Shown here: positions 12,408-22,881 of the stretch, piece by piece
How positions within the stretch are numbered: position 1 is the first letter of the stretch
How the letters are laid out: each line of letters opens with the position of its first letter
Origin: Sordaria brevicollis
Taxonomy: Eukaryota; Ascomycota; Sordariomycetes; Sordariales; Sordariaceae
Length of the DNA: 64,000 nt
Assembly: GCA_033439795.1 (NCBI GenBank)
Contig: JAUTDP010000008.1
Location: forward strand, 2,480,001-2,544,000
Direction: 5' to 3'
Program-made: the position numbers and the translations under genes
Notes under the pieces: generated by a model
Database searches by the model: none
Told to the model about the DNA's origin: nothing
What the model saw: only the letters and a program-made list of their open reading frames with translations

Positions 12408-15400
12408 ATGTCGGAACCACCACCACCACCACTACTGGTACAGGCAGGCCACGGGCACCCGCTGGAGTTGGAGCAACAGCAGTCTCAGTCTCAGTCTCAG
12501 TCGCAGTTGCCGTCGCATTCAGGAACCTCAATAATCGACCCAACGTCGCAGTCGCAATTACAGCAGTCGCAGTCGCAGCAATTACAGCAGGAGCACCACC
12601 ACCCTACAACCACCAGTACCACTTTCCTCAGGCAAGTCAAGCAAATGCTGGGCCTCACGGGATCGGGTACTGGTCACGCTGAAGCTCACGAGGATCCCCA
12701 ATTGCCCGAGCTTCTCCCCAAGCTCCCCAACTTTGGACCCAATTTGGACCTGGACCTTGAGCTATCGGCCGATCTCTCTGCGTCTATCGAGTTCGAACTG
12801 CCGCTCCAGGGCCAACAACTGGAATATTGCACAGAGCTAGACAGCGGCCGACCAAAAGATACCTCTAGATCAGACACTACCAGGACTACCTCTACACCTA
12901 CCTACGCTGCTCCATCGGGTGGTTCCGCAACATCGCGCCTCGTTGGTGAATCGGCTGCCGATCCGCATCAACTGGGAACCCAATTCCCCGTGCACTCGAC
13001 AACACCATCTCCCATCTCCGCAAACTACCTCTACACCAGCCAGCCCAACTCTTCTTCCAATCTTGACGACGCCACAACCGCTATTTCCGCTTCTGCCGCT
13101 GCCATCTCGTCAACAGAATCACAGTCGAGGCCCTCATCAGCAGCACCAGCACCAGCACCAGCACCAGCACCAGCGCCAGCCCTCTTCGTCTCCGAGGGTA
13201 CCTTTTTGCTCCCAGCCGACGACGACTATCCCGGCCCCGGCCCCTCGTCCAATTACCGCGACTCCTTTGCTTCTACCATCCTCGACGATCCCTTCTTCTG
13301 CCAACCCGTTGGCGCGCCCAATCCCAATCCCAATCCCAATTCCAATCCTAATACCCATACCACAGACACTGCCACGACGCCTGATTCCCTACCAGGAACT
13401 AGTCCGACTCCCAGTCAGGCGCCCAGTCCGAGTCCTGGTTCGGATCCCAGTCCCAATCCCCAGTCCGAGTCGACTTATAGCTATAATCGCAATGATCCGC
13501 AACAACCGTGGCCTCCGCCTCGCAAAGAGTCTCTAAGAGTTGACAGCCCAACGCCGTGGGTGAGCCTCCCGCATACTACCCTCTCATCATATACTTCACC
13601 TCTCTTTTTCTTGTTCTCTAGCCAGACAAACAGTTGAACTGACATGGCATGACTTGGTTTCGCAAGTTCGATCATTCGCGATCGAGACGTGCCATGGCAT
13701 CCATAAACATTGCCGTCATTGGCGCCTATGGCGCGGGCAAGTCATCCTTCGTCCAGCGAGCTTTCCGCCTGCAACGACCGCCCGAACTAAACGTCTCGAG
13801 TATGCGCATGGAAATCGACGGCACCAGATACCTCGTCACCCTCGTAGAACTTGACCTTGACGGCTTCAAAGACCTGGACCCCGGCCAGTCCATACAATGG
13901 CCCAAGCAAATAGACGGCCATATGGTGCCCCGCATGGACGGCGCCCTGATTCTGTACGACGTCACCAACACGGATAGCGTCCACGATCTCTCCCCAACCA
14001 TGAGTGAGCCCTTCTTCAGCTTTCCCCCTTTCTCCCAAGAGAAACACTTGTCTGACAATACCCGTCTGGTGCTGTAGCTGCCCTGGCCAACTCCTCCCTT
14101 CCAACCATACTTGTCGCGACGAAATGTGATACCCCTGCGAGCATACGGCAGCTGGATATGAATGCTGTTGCACACAGCTTTCCCTCGTGTGTAGCCCATC
14201 TTCGAATCTCGTCCAATATTCCCGGCGGCGCTCGTGAAACCCTCTTGACCATGATCGACGCCATCCTGGCTAGCAGAAGAGGTAAGTGCAAGATGGCACA
14301 TGCTGGCCTTGACACGCCCCCGTTCTTCCCCCATGGCTCCATTTCGGTGCTCCACGAACAGGAGGCCTCTATGTGTTGCCGTAGGGACACACAAGGCATG
14401 AGAATATTTCGCGCGACAGGGCTGACGTGTTGCCCAAACAGAAGCGCAAGATAGGCCGCAAAGGTCGGTTTCGAGACGAAGAGCTGCTTCAGCCGCCAAC
14501 CTGGATGCTCCCCCCGAGGTGAACGGCCGTCCCATCAGTCAGCACAGCAAACACAGTAGAGCAAGCTCCGACTTCTCGCTCCTAAAGGGCTTTGCGCCCC
14601 CCACCGGCGACGGTCCTCACCACCGATCCCAACTTTCAAGATCGCCGAGAATGGAATATTTACACGCGCAATACGGCGCTTCCAGCCCGCAACCAACAGA
14701 TATCCCCGAGGATGGTCTCCCGCACGCTGTGTACGGCAACACGCTACGTACGCCAGGAATACGGCTAGAAAAGGGATCGGAAACCTTTTTGGATGTGGAA
14801 GAATCGGATCCAGAAAGCCATCGCTTATCGGACGATGTAGGCATGTTGGCGCGCAACCAGGAATATCTGGAGGAAGATGCCCCGAAGCTTGCCGGCGTTA
14901 CCTTCGACGAGCTTGTCGACAGGATTATAGCTCCAAAGATGACGAGAGCGGACACCAACTTTACCGATATCTTTCTGTGCCTATACAGAAAGTTCGCTAG
15001 CCCATACGAGCTAATGAGCGCGCTCCTTTCGCGGCTGGACCGCTTAAAGGACGACACGGATATGCCGTCTTTGCTAAGCATTGAGAGTCAGATGCGCGTC
15101 ATTGAAGTCGTCGCAAGATGGCTCTCCCTTTACCCTGGAGACTTTGCCCGGCCAGCAACGAGGAGAAAGTTGGAAGAACTAATCAGCGACTTGGCAACGA
15201 ATGAAGCTTTTTCCGCCGCAGCTCGACAGATGAAGGGGAACCTAGAGCAAAAGGTTGTGGACGACGATGATACCTGGTGGGCAAATGCGGACCCGGTTGA
15301 CGAAGATGGTGAGGAAGCGGGCAGGGACGCAGTGCCGAGGCTTGCTGAATCTGTGAGTTCATTGCAGATTGACGAGTCGGGCGCCTTTGACCGTCGACGT

Positions 15401-16522
15401 GTATCGCACAGCTCGGATCTTTCAGGGACGGATCCGACAGCGAAATTCTCGTACCATTCTATCGAAGATTACGAGCGCGAAGCCGCACTCTTGGTGCCTT
15501 CTCCGCATCTACCGTTGAACAAGTCCCGCTATCACACCTTCATGGAGATCGACCCGAACGTAATCGCCGACGAGATCACCCGCATTGATTGGATCATGTT
15601 CAGTTCCATCCGCATCCGCGACATGGTACGCCACGTCAGTCTGTCTGCGGAACAGAAGGAGAAATGCCGAAGTCTGAAGAACGTCAACCGCATGGTCTCC
15701 CATTTCAACCACATCGCCTCATGGGTATCTAACATGATCCTCATCCGCGACAAGGCCAAACATCGCGCACCATGCTTGGAACGGTTCATGGCCATCGCCT
15801 GGCGACTACGCCAGCTGAACAACTACAATGGTCTAGCCGCCGTGTTGGCCGGTATCAACGGGACTGCCATTCACCGACTGGTCCAGACTCGAAACCTTGT
15901 CCCGCCGGAAGTGAACAAGAAGTTTGCCCGGCTGGTATTGCTCATGGGCACGCAGAAAAGCCACTTTGCTTACCGATTGGCCTGGGAGAACACGCCACTA
16001 CCTCGGATTCCGTTCATCCCCTTGCACAGACGTGATCTCGTCTCGGCGGAAGAGGGAAGCAGGACGTTTGTCGGGCCGAATAACGATCGGATTAATTGGA
16101 AGAAGTACGAGGTGCTGGGCGAGGTGTTGCTGCCCATAATGAGGAGTCAGGGACAGCCGTATCCTAACTTGACCAAGCACGAGCCTAGTCGGGAGTTGAT
16201 ACTTGACATGAAGATGCCGACGGATGAAGAGGTCAGTACAGTCTTTCGTTCAGAATTTCCTTCCCTGCCACTCAACTCGTCAACTTACCCTTGAGCACTT
16301 CCTTTGTTTCCCCTGTCCTCCCCTGACGACATTACCCTTACATTTTCTTTCTTCGCCGGAGCTATCTGTCTTCCTTGTCTGAAGGAATCTGATCTCAGAC
16401 CATGCTAACTTATTGTTTCTTTCTCACAGGATATCTATCAACGCAGTGTAACAGTAGAGCCATCAACAGGTGGCGAGTCAACCACCAGGAAGAAGTTCGC
16501 TTGGCTCGCGAGCAGATCTTAA
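12408..16522 (+). CDS. Ras-like domain fused to Ras guanine-nucleotide exchange factor (RasGEF/CDC25 family)
   Basis: Inferred exons are 12408-13559, 13667-14003, 14078-14281, 14442-16231 and 16430-16522, giving 1,191 aa. Residues 1-384 are disordered and Gln/Pro/Ser-rich with microsatellite-encoded repeats. Residues 397-560 form a Ras-like fold: P-loop GAYGAGKS at 403-410, later YDVTN, and TKCD as the guanine-specificity motif. The DTAG switch II motif is not recognisable (ELDLDG stands there). Residues about 715-820 match the RasGEF N-terminal domain and about 935-1165 the CDC25 catalytic domain (DEITRIDW, NYNGLAAVLAGI, FIPLHRRDL). It should load GTP on Ras-type proteins at membranes. The introns at 14004, 14282 and 16232 have good donors and CTGAC or CTAAC branch sites. 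The first intron needs a rarer AAG acceptor, so the Q-rich N-terminus could instead be a separate short gene ending at 13639. Confidence 0.85.
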
Positions 16523-18175
16523 TACGGATAGAGACAGTAGAGAAGGAAGGGGTGGAAGAAAGTACTGTTAAGAGCGAGGCGTTGTGGATGTAGCCAGGAA
16601 TTCCAGCAAAGGTTCTGTAATACCAAAGTCATAAAGGAAAAGGAAATGGATGGATGGACGGATGGACCCAGGGCGAAGAAAGGTAGGGAGACATAGTACG
16701 GGAAGTACATAAGGTCATGGGGAAATGACATGAAATGGCATAGTGGAATGGTCGTTTATTCTCCTGGCACCAACTGCATCACTCATCAATGTACCAAGAT
16801 CACAAAGTCGTCATATTATGTCGTGAGGCCCAACGGGTGGGTTAGATTGAAGAAGCTCTTGCAACCAATGTGACCGAAGCCACGAAAGCTATGGTGATGA
16901 TACTCCTTGAAACAAGAGCCACTATGATGTAAATTCAATATCAGGACCGCATCAAGCACCAGATCCTCGGAGGCAGCTGAGCGAGTAATGTGCAAGGTAA
17001 AGAAACAATTGATTTTTTTTTAGAAAGAAAAGTCGCGATAAAAAGATTCAATCAAATTTTCCCCCACCACCAAAAAAACAGGCGAGAATGCTAAGCTGTG
17101 ATGCTGTCCAAACAAACTGGTTGCGTCGGATGCTCAGCGCAAACTAACAACACCAAAGAAAGCATCGCGATGTATGTCCCCACCCTCAACAAGTGTTCAA
17201 CTCCAGTCGAAAGCGCACGCGCAATTAGTTTTTCCTATAAAAACAAGCGAAAATGAAAACCAAAAAGATTAGATTTCGGTCTTCAAGAATTTTCTCATCC
17301 AGATCCCACCAAGCAAAAAAAAAAAAAAAAAAGAAAAAAAAAAAGTTGCAAAAAAATAGGAGTCGACATCTCCATCTCAACGCTCTATCCCAAACCCCCA
17401 GCGATCGTAATCCAGCGCGCCACCTGACGGTGAAGATGCCTCTGCAGAGTGGAACCTCTCTCAAGTGTCATCTTCATTGCTTAGGGCCACGCGCAGCGAA
17501 GTCGCAGGCTACCCATGCGAGTGGGTGACCACCGCAAGGTTCGTGCTGGGCGCCGCTGGGCTTCCAGATTTGGACATGGAATAGAGACGCATTGAGAAAA
17601 TCAAGTGCCTTCAAACCCACCTTGACCATTACAGTCGGAAGTGTGCGTGTTAATTTACATAGATATACCCCAAGTCTTAGGTCCCAGGCCTCAGCTCAGG
17701 CCTGATAGCGGGAAGCTTTGGCCTTCAGTGGGTGGGGTGGCCTGTGCGGTGTGCCAAGCATGGGAGAGGGATGATAAGATAGGTAAGGGACCTGGAGATG
17801 GTGGTAGTCGCGACTAGCGCGCTGGACTTGTCGTCATGGAAGGAACTACTCCAAAGCTTCAAGTTACGAACTACAAAAGTCATTGCGCAGAGACTGTTAA
17901 TTGACCGAACACGGTCCAGGTTCTTGATTTCGCAAGATGCGCAAGTAATATTCAAAGTCCGTCCAATCCAACCCTCCTTTCGCAATTGCTCTCCTGAGTG
18001 TACAAGATAGCTAACCATCCTGACTTACACAGAAACAGACCTTAAGGGGTTGCGACGCCAACCATCACGAGAGAGTCGCTGCTCGAACTTCCGCTCGCAC
18101 CGAGATACTACGAACCACGAAAAGAAAATCCAATATTCCGAGTAGTCTATTGAGCCCGAAAATTAAAATCCTACA
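16523..18175. other. Intergenic, no gene supported
   Basis: This holds the 3' end of the RasGEF transcript and the upstream region of the PIG-H gene. Composition is slightly AT-rich with several A tracts. No conserved frame, splice-linked ORF or RNA gene was recognised. Confidence 0.5.
17315..17344. repeat. A-tract (A18-G-A11)
   Basis: A homopolymeric A run with one G interruption. Such tracts are common in fungal intergenic DNA. Confidence 0.85.
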
Positions 18176-18937
18176 ATGCTCACAACAACACCCTACCTCA
18201 CCACCCGGCGTCCCTCGCCCACCACCGCCGAATTCACCCTAACCACATGCCCACCGCTTACCCCCCCTCTCCGCGCCGCCTTATTCGGCGTTCTGTGCTT
18301 GCGCTTCATCGCCGTCCTCTCCGTCATAATCGGCATCTACTCCGCCTTCTTCTCCCCCCCCTCCAACCCACCACCGCCCGTCTTCCCCTCGGGACGATAC
18401 TACGACTTTGACCTCAACAACTTCTTGCTGCATATCCTGCACCTCCTCTACATTTCCGCGCCGGGGCAATGGGTCGCCACGCTCGCGACCTCGGTCCTAC
18501 CGCCCTATGCCGTCCTGGGGTTGTCGGCGGTTACGGCTTACATAGCACTGTTTGCGCGAATCCACACCACTGAGTCCCTTCTTGTTTTACGGGGGCTGGG
18601 GATTCAAATGTCTAGCAGTGTCGGAGGTGGAAACTTTTTTAGATTGGGAGGGGGCACGTATATGAAGAGGACAAGGTTTATTCCTACAGAGAAGATACAG
18701 GATATTCTGATCAACGAGGCGTTTAAAGGGTTTGAGGTCAGGTATTACCTGGTGATTGTGGTGGAGGGTGAGGAGGATGTGGTGGTATGTTTTCCGAGAC
18801 TTTTACCTAGACGAAAAATTGCGGAAAAGGTGTGGAGGGAGGCGCGAGGGTGTTTGTATGAGAAGGATGGGCCGGTGATGGGTGCTGGTGCTGGGAGTCA
18901 GGCGGCGTGGAGAGGGGGGAATGAAAAGGGAGGGTAG
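18176..18937 (+). CDS. GPI15: PIG-H / Gpi15 subunit of GPI N-acetylglucosaminyltransferase
   Basis: Single-exon gene, 253 aa, starting at the ATG at 18,176. PIG-H is a subunit of the ER complex that transfers GlcNAc to phosphatidylinositol, the first step of GPI-anchor synthesis. Two hydrophobic segments (about residues 35-58 and 100-128) form the expected hairpin in the membrane. The cytosolic domain carries the family signature: ESLLVLRGLGIQ, then TRFIPTEKIQDILINEAF, then a YYL segment and CFPRLLPRRK. The length is near the fungal norm. The tail beyond about residue 235 is Gly-rich and variable. The gene ends 133 bp from the converging Pus3 gene. Confidence 0.93.
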   Translation: MLTTTPYLTTRRPSPTTAEFTLTTCPPLTPPLRAALFGVLCLRFIAVLSVIIGIYSAFFSPPSNPPPPVFPSGRYYDFDLNNFLLHILHLLYISAPGQWVATLATSVLPPYAVLGLSAVTAYIALFARIHTTESLLVLRGLGIQMSSSVGGGNFFRLGGGTYMKRTRFIPTEKIQDILINEAFKGFEVRYYLVIVVEGEEDVVVCFPRLLPRRKIAEKVWREARGCLYEKDGPVMGAGAGSQAAWRGGNEKGG

Positions 18938-19070
18938 TCACCCCTTGTTTAGGGCCGTGGGAGATAGGAGAAAGTATGTCATAGAGTTGCAAAAAGCGGA
19001 GCGAGCGTTTTTGACTTCTTTTTGGGTTCACATTCTTATCAAGGGTATTTGGCGGTTTCATGAGGACCGC

Positions 19071-20876
19071 TCAGCTAGAAGCCTCAGCAGGCGGTTGTTC
19101 CGCGCCCTTGGCCTTTCCCCGTCCACCAGCCTTCTTATTCTTATCCTTCTGCGCCCTAACTGCGCTCCTCCAGTCCTTGGTCTTGGCCATCTCCTCCGCG
19201 TCCTTGAACCCGAACTGCTGCGCATACTTATCATTCACCTCCTTCGCCGAAGCCAACAGCTGTCTCTTGAACAGCGGGGTATATGAGCCCCTGAACTGAG
19301 CCTTATTGCCTCCCTCGTAGACCTTCTTGATACCCTTGGGCGGCGCGATGGGAGCACCCTTAGTGAAGAGCCTCCTTTCGAGGTTTGGCTTGGTAGCCAC
19401 AAAGTTCAACAGCCTGTTAGCCAGGATCTCGTCCATCTTTCTCTCGCGCCAGGTGCCCCAAAGCTCCGACACGAGACCCTGCGCGCCGTACAAGCTCATC
19501 GGATCATCCTCGCCCTGCCATACCCAGTCGATGCAGTCGACCATGTCGACATCGCCCGAAGCTTCTGGGTCGTGAGAGTCATCGCCGTTACCGGTACCAG
19601 GCGCGGCGCCAGCCTCATCATCGGACAATTTGGGGAAGATGCAATCCCACAAGACCAGAGGAACCTCATCGGCCATGACGTAGTTCGGCTTGCGCGGGTT
19701 CTTTTCCACGTCAAGCAGCTGCTGGGTGATGGAAGGCGGCTCGAGCCCCTGCCCGACCAGGAAGAGGACGGCAACCATGTGGCGGATCTGATGCCACAAG
19801 AAGGCGGAGCCGCGCACGTGGAAGTAGTACACCTTCGGGTGCGACCCGTCAGCTCCGGCGGTTGGCTGAAACTCGGGAAGGCCTAGGTAAGGTAGGTCGG
19901 ACTCGGCGTCCTTAACCTCGACAATGTCGGACTCGAAGATCCGCCGGCTGAAGTTGGTGATCTGCTTGCCAGGGTCGATCTTGCAAAAGTTGCGGAAGTC
20001 GTGCACGCCCTCGAACATCTTGGCAGCCTCGCGCATCTTGTCAATGTCGAGCCAGCCCTGTTTTCCAGCCTTGCTCGATCCTGGCGCCTCCAGAGAGGAC
20101 GGCATCGGCGCAAAGGCTGGCTGGGTGAAGAAGTACCGGTATTGTCGCTCACGGCAGGAGAAGCGGGCGGAGAAGTTGGGTGGGAGCACGGGCGCCCAGG
20201 CCATGATCCGGATATCTGGCGGCAGGAGCCTGTTGAGCACACGGCAGTATGGAATCTCGTCGGCGATGTGATCCCACTCGGGCTTTTGGTGGTCTACGTC
20301 GGCCGAACCCTCTGCTGCTTGCTGCTGGGCAGTAGCCTCAGCCATCACCACGTCCTCTCCTCCAGTCTGTCCTCTTGGTACCTCCTTCGGCAACGGCTTG
20401 TTACTCCTCACCCGGATACCGATAACCTGACCGAAAGCGCTGACGCCCCTATCCGTGCGTCCACACTTGGAGTACTCCCAAGGGCCGAAATCGACCTCGT
20501 CTGGCCTTTCGGGGAAAATGAGACAGCTCTTCACGAGCGCCTTCCACAGCTCCTCCTCGATGCTTGGCATCTTGGCCGACGACTGATACTCAAAGCCATT
20601 GTAGTTCTTGCCGAGGTAGGCGAACTTGAGCGCGATCAAGCGCGTCGAGTACTTCCCCGGGTCAAACTTGGCGGCCTTTTTCTTTTTCTTGTCTGCAGCC
20701 TTCAGGTCGGCTTCCGTCGAAGCCACTGCGGCCTCAAGAGCCCTCTCATCCGCCCTCTCCGCTTGTTGGACCTCCGGTCCCTGTCCTTGCCGCCTCAGCT
20801 CATCTTCTAGCTCTTGTATACGCTTGACAAGAGACTCCTTCGGCCACCTGTCATAGTTTGCCGGGGGTTTCGCCAT
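19071..20876 (-). CDS. PUS3: tRNA pseudouridine38/39 synthase (Pus3/Deg1, TruA family)
   Basis: Intronless, 601 aa from the ATG at 20,876. It isomerises uridine to pseudouridine at positions 38/39 of the tRNA anticodon arm. The N-terminal coiled segment (ESLVKRIQELEDELRRQ) and a Lys-rich linker are typical of Pus3. The TruA fold follows, with the catalytic Asp in CGRTDRGVSAFGQV (Asp about 142), RYRYFF-like strands and LWHQIRHMV near residue 400. A Lys/Gly-rich tail ends the protein. The same frame is open upstream for 63 more codons to an ATG at 21,065. That extension is rich in Arg, Lys and Ser with few acids, so a longer mitochondrial form of 664 aa is possible. I chose 20,876 because the family usually starts just before this coiled segment. 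Confidence 0.93.
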   Translation of the reverse strand: MAKPPANYDRWPKESLVKRIQELEDELRRQGQGPEVQQAERADERALEAAVASTEADLKAADKKKKKAAKFDPGKYSTRLIALKFAYLGKNYNGFEYQSSAKMPSIEEELWKALVKSCLIFPERPDEVDFGPWEYSKCGRTDRGVSAFGQVIGIRVRSNKPLPKEVPRGQTGGEDVVMAEATAQQQAAEGSADVDHQKPEWDHIADEIPYCRVLNRLLPPDIRIMAWAPVLPPNFSARFSCRERQYRYFFTQPAFAPMPSSLEAPGSSKAGKQGWLDIDKMREAAKMFEGVHDFRNFCKIDPGKQITNFSRRIFESDIVEVKDAESDLPYLGLPEFQPTAGADGSHPKVYYFHVRGSAFLWHQIRHMVAVLFLVGQGLEPPSITQQLLDVEKNPRKPNYVMADEVPLVLWDCIFPKLSDDEAGAAPGTGNGDDSHDPEASGDVDMVDCIDWVWQGEDDPMSLYGAQGLVSELWGTWRERKMDEILANRLLNFVATKPNLERRLFTKGAPIAPPKGIKKVYEGGNKAQFRGSYTPLFKRQLLASAKEVNDKYAQQFGFKDAEEMAKTKDWRSAVRAQKDKNKKAGGRGKAKGAEQPPAEASS

Positions 20877-21580
20877 GCTGCTGCTGTCTTCTTGTGAATG
20901 AAAAGTGGGTCCTTTTGTGAATGTCCGAAGTTGGATCTTGATGGTGCCGCGCTTGGATTTGAAACCTTCGATGATCGATTTGGTTGGTATACCAAGACTA
21001 ACACCGATGGCTTTGCCACGTGTTCTGAGGCAGTCAAACGTTCGGATGGACCCTGGAATTCCCATGCACTCGTTCCGGATTCTGAATCTCCTCCTTCTCC
21101 TCAACTCGGACTGTTTCCTACGTCGTCAGTCAGAAGCAGTTTTTCATGTTTTGTCGGTTGTGGACCTACTGGTTCTTAAAGTGAGTTCGAACCAACTTTT
21201 GCATACGACTCGATGAAAATGAGCCGACTTTAAACTTGTGAATTGTACATGAACCGATTTGTGCACGAAGGCGATGACAGTTTCACTTTCACGAGAGTCG
21301 GGATTCGTCCCATGGGGGTGCGTGGAGTTTCTTAAAATAATGTGGGACATGTCTTGGCGAAGACTTTCCTTCTCGTAACAAGTGAGTCGGCAGGCAACAT
21401 TGTGCTTATCGATAACAGCCCGCGCTCCCTCCGACTTGGAGCTCCCCAATGTTTCCCACCTGTGAGCTGACTAGAACACTCGTATATAACAGTTGAACAC
21501 CATTTTTGCGATCTCTTTTACAGTAAAACATATGCCCAGGAGATCATCATTTTTCAAGGCAGACCTTCGTTTCGTCTGTC
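20877..21580. promoter_or_regulatory. Divergent intergenic region between Pus3 and the Rho-like GTPase
   Basis: About 700 bp separate two divergently transcribed genes and must contain both promoters. Positions 20,877-21,065 are in frame with Pus3 and may encode an N-terminal extension. No specific operator could be recognised. Confidence 0.45.
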
Positions 21581-22320
21581 ATGGAGTCATACACGATCAC
21601 GATACTTCTCGTTGGTGATGAGAAATGCGGAAAGTCAACGTTTCTATCGTTAGTGAATATCCTGAATGATACAGCTATACACTGCATCTAACCCTACATG
21701 TGCCCACAAATCCAAGGCAGGGTAGACAAGCCAGATTCACTAACATCCATCCAGGCGAATCAGCAAAGGCCGTCATAATCTGAAAGGCAAAGTTCCCATA
21801 ACTCTTCTCAGGGACCTTGACCAGCCCTTTATCTTTGACATCCGCACCCGCCGCGGGGAGTATCGGTTCGAATTCTACGACACTTCCAGCCCAGAAAGCT
21901 GGAGACTCCTTCGACCGGACTTAATCATCCTCTGCTATGATATAAGCCAGAGACTCAGCCTGATCAACCTCCAAAGAGTGGTAAGTGCTGATGCCACCAA
22001 GCCCGAGCGAATCCCTCACCAACTGATATATTCTGCAGTGGAACAAAGAGATCCGGACAGCGGGCGTAACCGGAGACACCACCCCGATCCTTATGCTGGG
22101 CCTCAAGCGAGACCTACGATCTGAGAACGACCCCAATGGGATCATCTATCCGCAGGAGGCGTATCGTATTGCACAAGAGATGAGGTCAGACAAGTACATG
22201 GAATGTTCTGCGGTGACTGGCGAGCTGCTGGAAGAGGTGTTTGACGATATATGTACAACAGCATTGCGGACGACAACTTCCGAGGGCGGGCAAAGCGAGG
22301 CAGGATGCGCCATCATGTAA
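21581..22320 (+). CDS. Atypical Rho-family small GTPase with CaaX box
   Basis: Inferred exons are 21581-21648, 21755-21980 and 22039-22320, giving 191 aa. Donors are GTTAGT and GTAAGT, and a CTAAC branch site precedes the first acceptor. The N-terminus has a P-loop GDEKCGKS. The switch II motif is DTSSPE, where active Rho proteins have DTAGQE, so the catalytic Gln is replaced by Pro. The nucleotide-specificity motif reads LKRD rather than TKxD, ECSA is kept, and the C-terminus is CAIM, predicted to be farnesylated. Spacing of the motifs and the RDLRS segment point to the Rho branch. It probably binds GTP but hydrolyses it poorly. The target is unknown. It ends 31 bp from the converging Rpc9 gene. 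Confidence 0.87.
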
Positions 22321-22351
22321 GTTGCTGAGAGTTGTCGTCAAGGATAGCCGT

Positions 22352-22881
22352 TCAAGAGTTCTCGATGGACGGTGCTGCATCCCCATCGTACTCTTCTCCT
22401 TCCGCGGCCTCTTCGGGTTCGTCAGAGCCGAGCGTCTCAACGATGATATCAATGATCTTCTGCTGTTCGTCCTCGGTAAATCGCTCTAGCATGTCCTCAA
22501 CGACCGTACTCAGTACAGCAACGTTGGTGGGCCGGAGGTTGATAATCATGAGCATCTCGCCTTTGGAAAGATCGCTCTGGAGGTTAGCCTCACGGAGCTT
22601 CCTGAAGAGCTCATGCAACGTTTCCGCACTATATTGCTGGGTCTTGTCCTGGGTCGCCAATGGGCCAGGCTTGGTGCGAAGATATGTCAAGAGCTGCTTT
22701 AGGTCAGCTTGGGTGTAATCACATTCGTCTTGATGGATGGCTTGCTTACATCCTTAGTGAGGGTAAACTGGTTGGGAGGCACTCTTCTGTTCTTCGACCT
22801 GTTCTTCTTCTGTTGCTCCAGAATATGCTCATAAACCTCATAGTTCGACACCAAGTTGCTTTGGCCTTCAAGGATCTTCAT
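22352..22881 (-). CDS. RPC17: RNA polymerase III subunit Rpc9 (C17, Rpb4-like)
   Basis: Two exons, 22750-22881 and 22352-22693, joined across a 56-nt intron (donor GTAAGC, CTGAC branch, CAG acceptor), giving 157 aa. It starts MKILEGQSNLVSNYEVYEHI, matching the conserved Rpc9 N-terminus, and includes FTLTKD, YLRTKPGPL, and an HRDC-like helical part with MLMIINLRPTN. The acidic tail after about residue 140 is common in fungi. Rpc9 pairs with Rpc25 to form the Pol III stalk used in initiation at tRNA and 5S genes. An alternative AAG acceptor three bases upstream would add one Gln. Confidence 0.9.
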
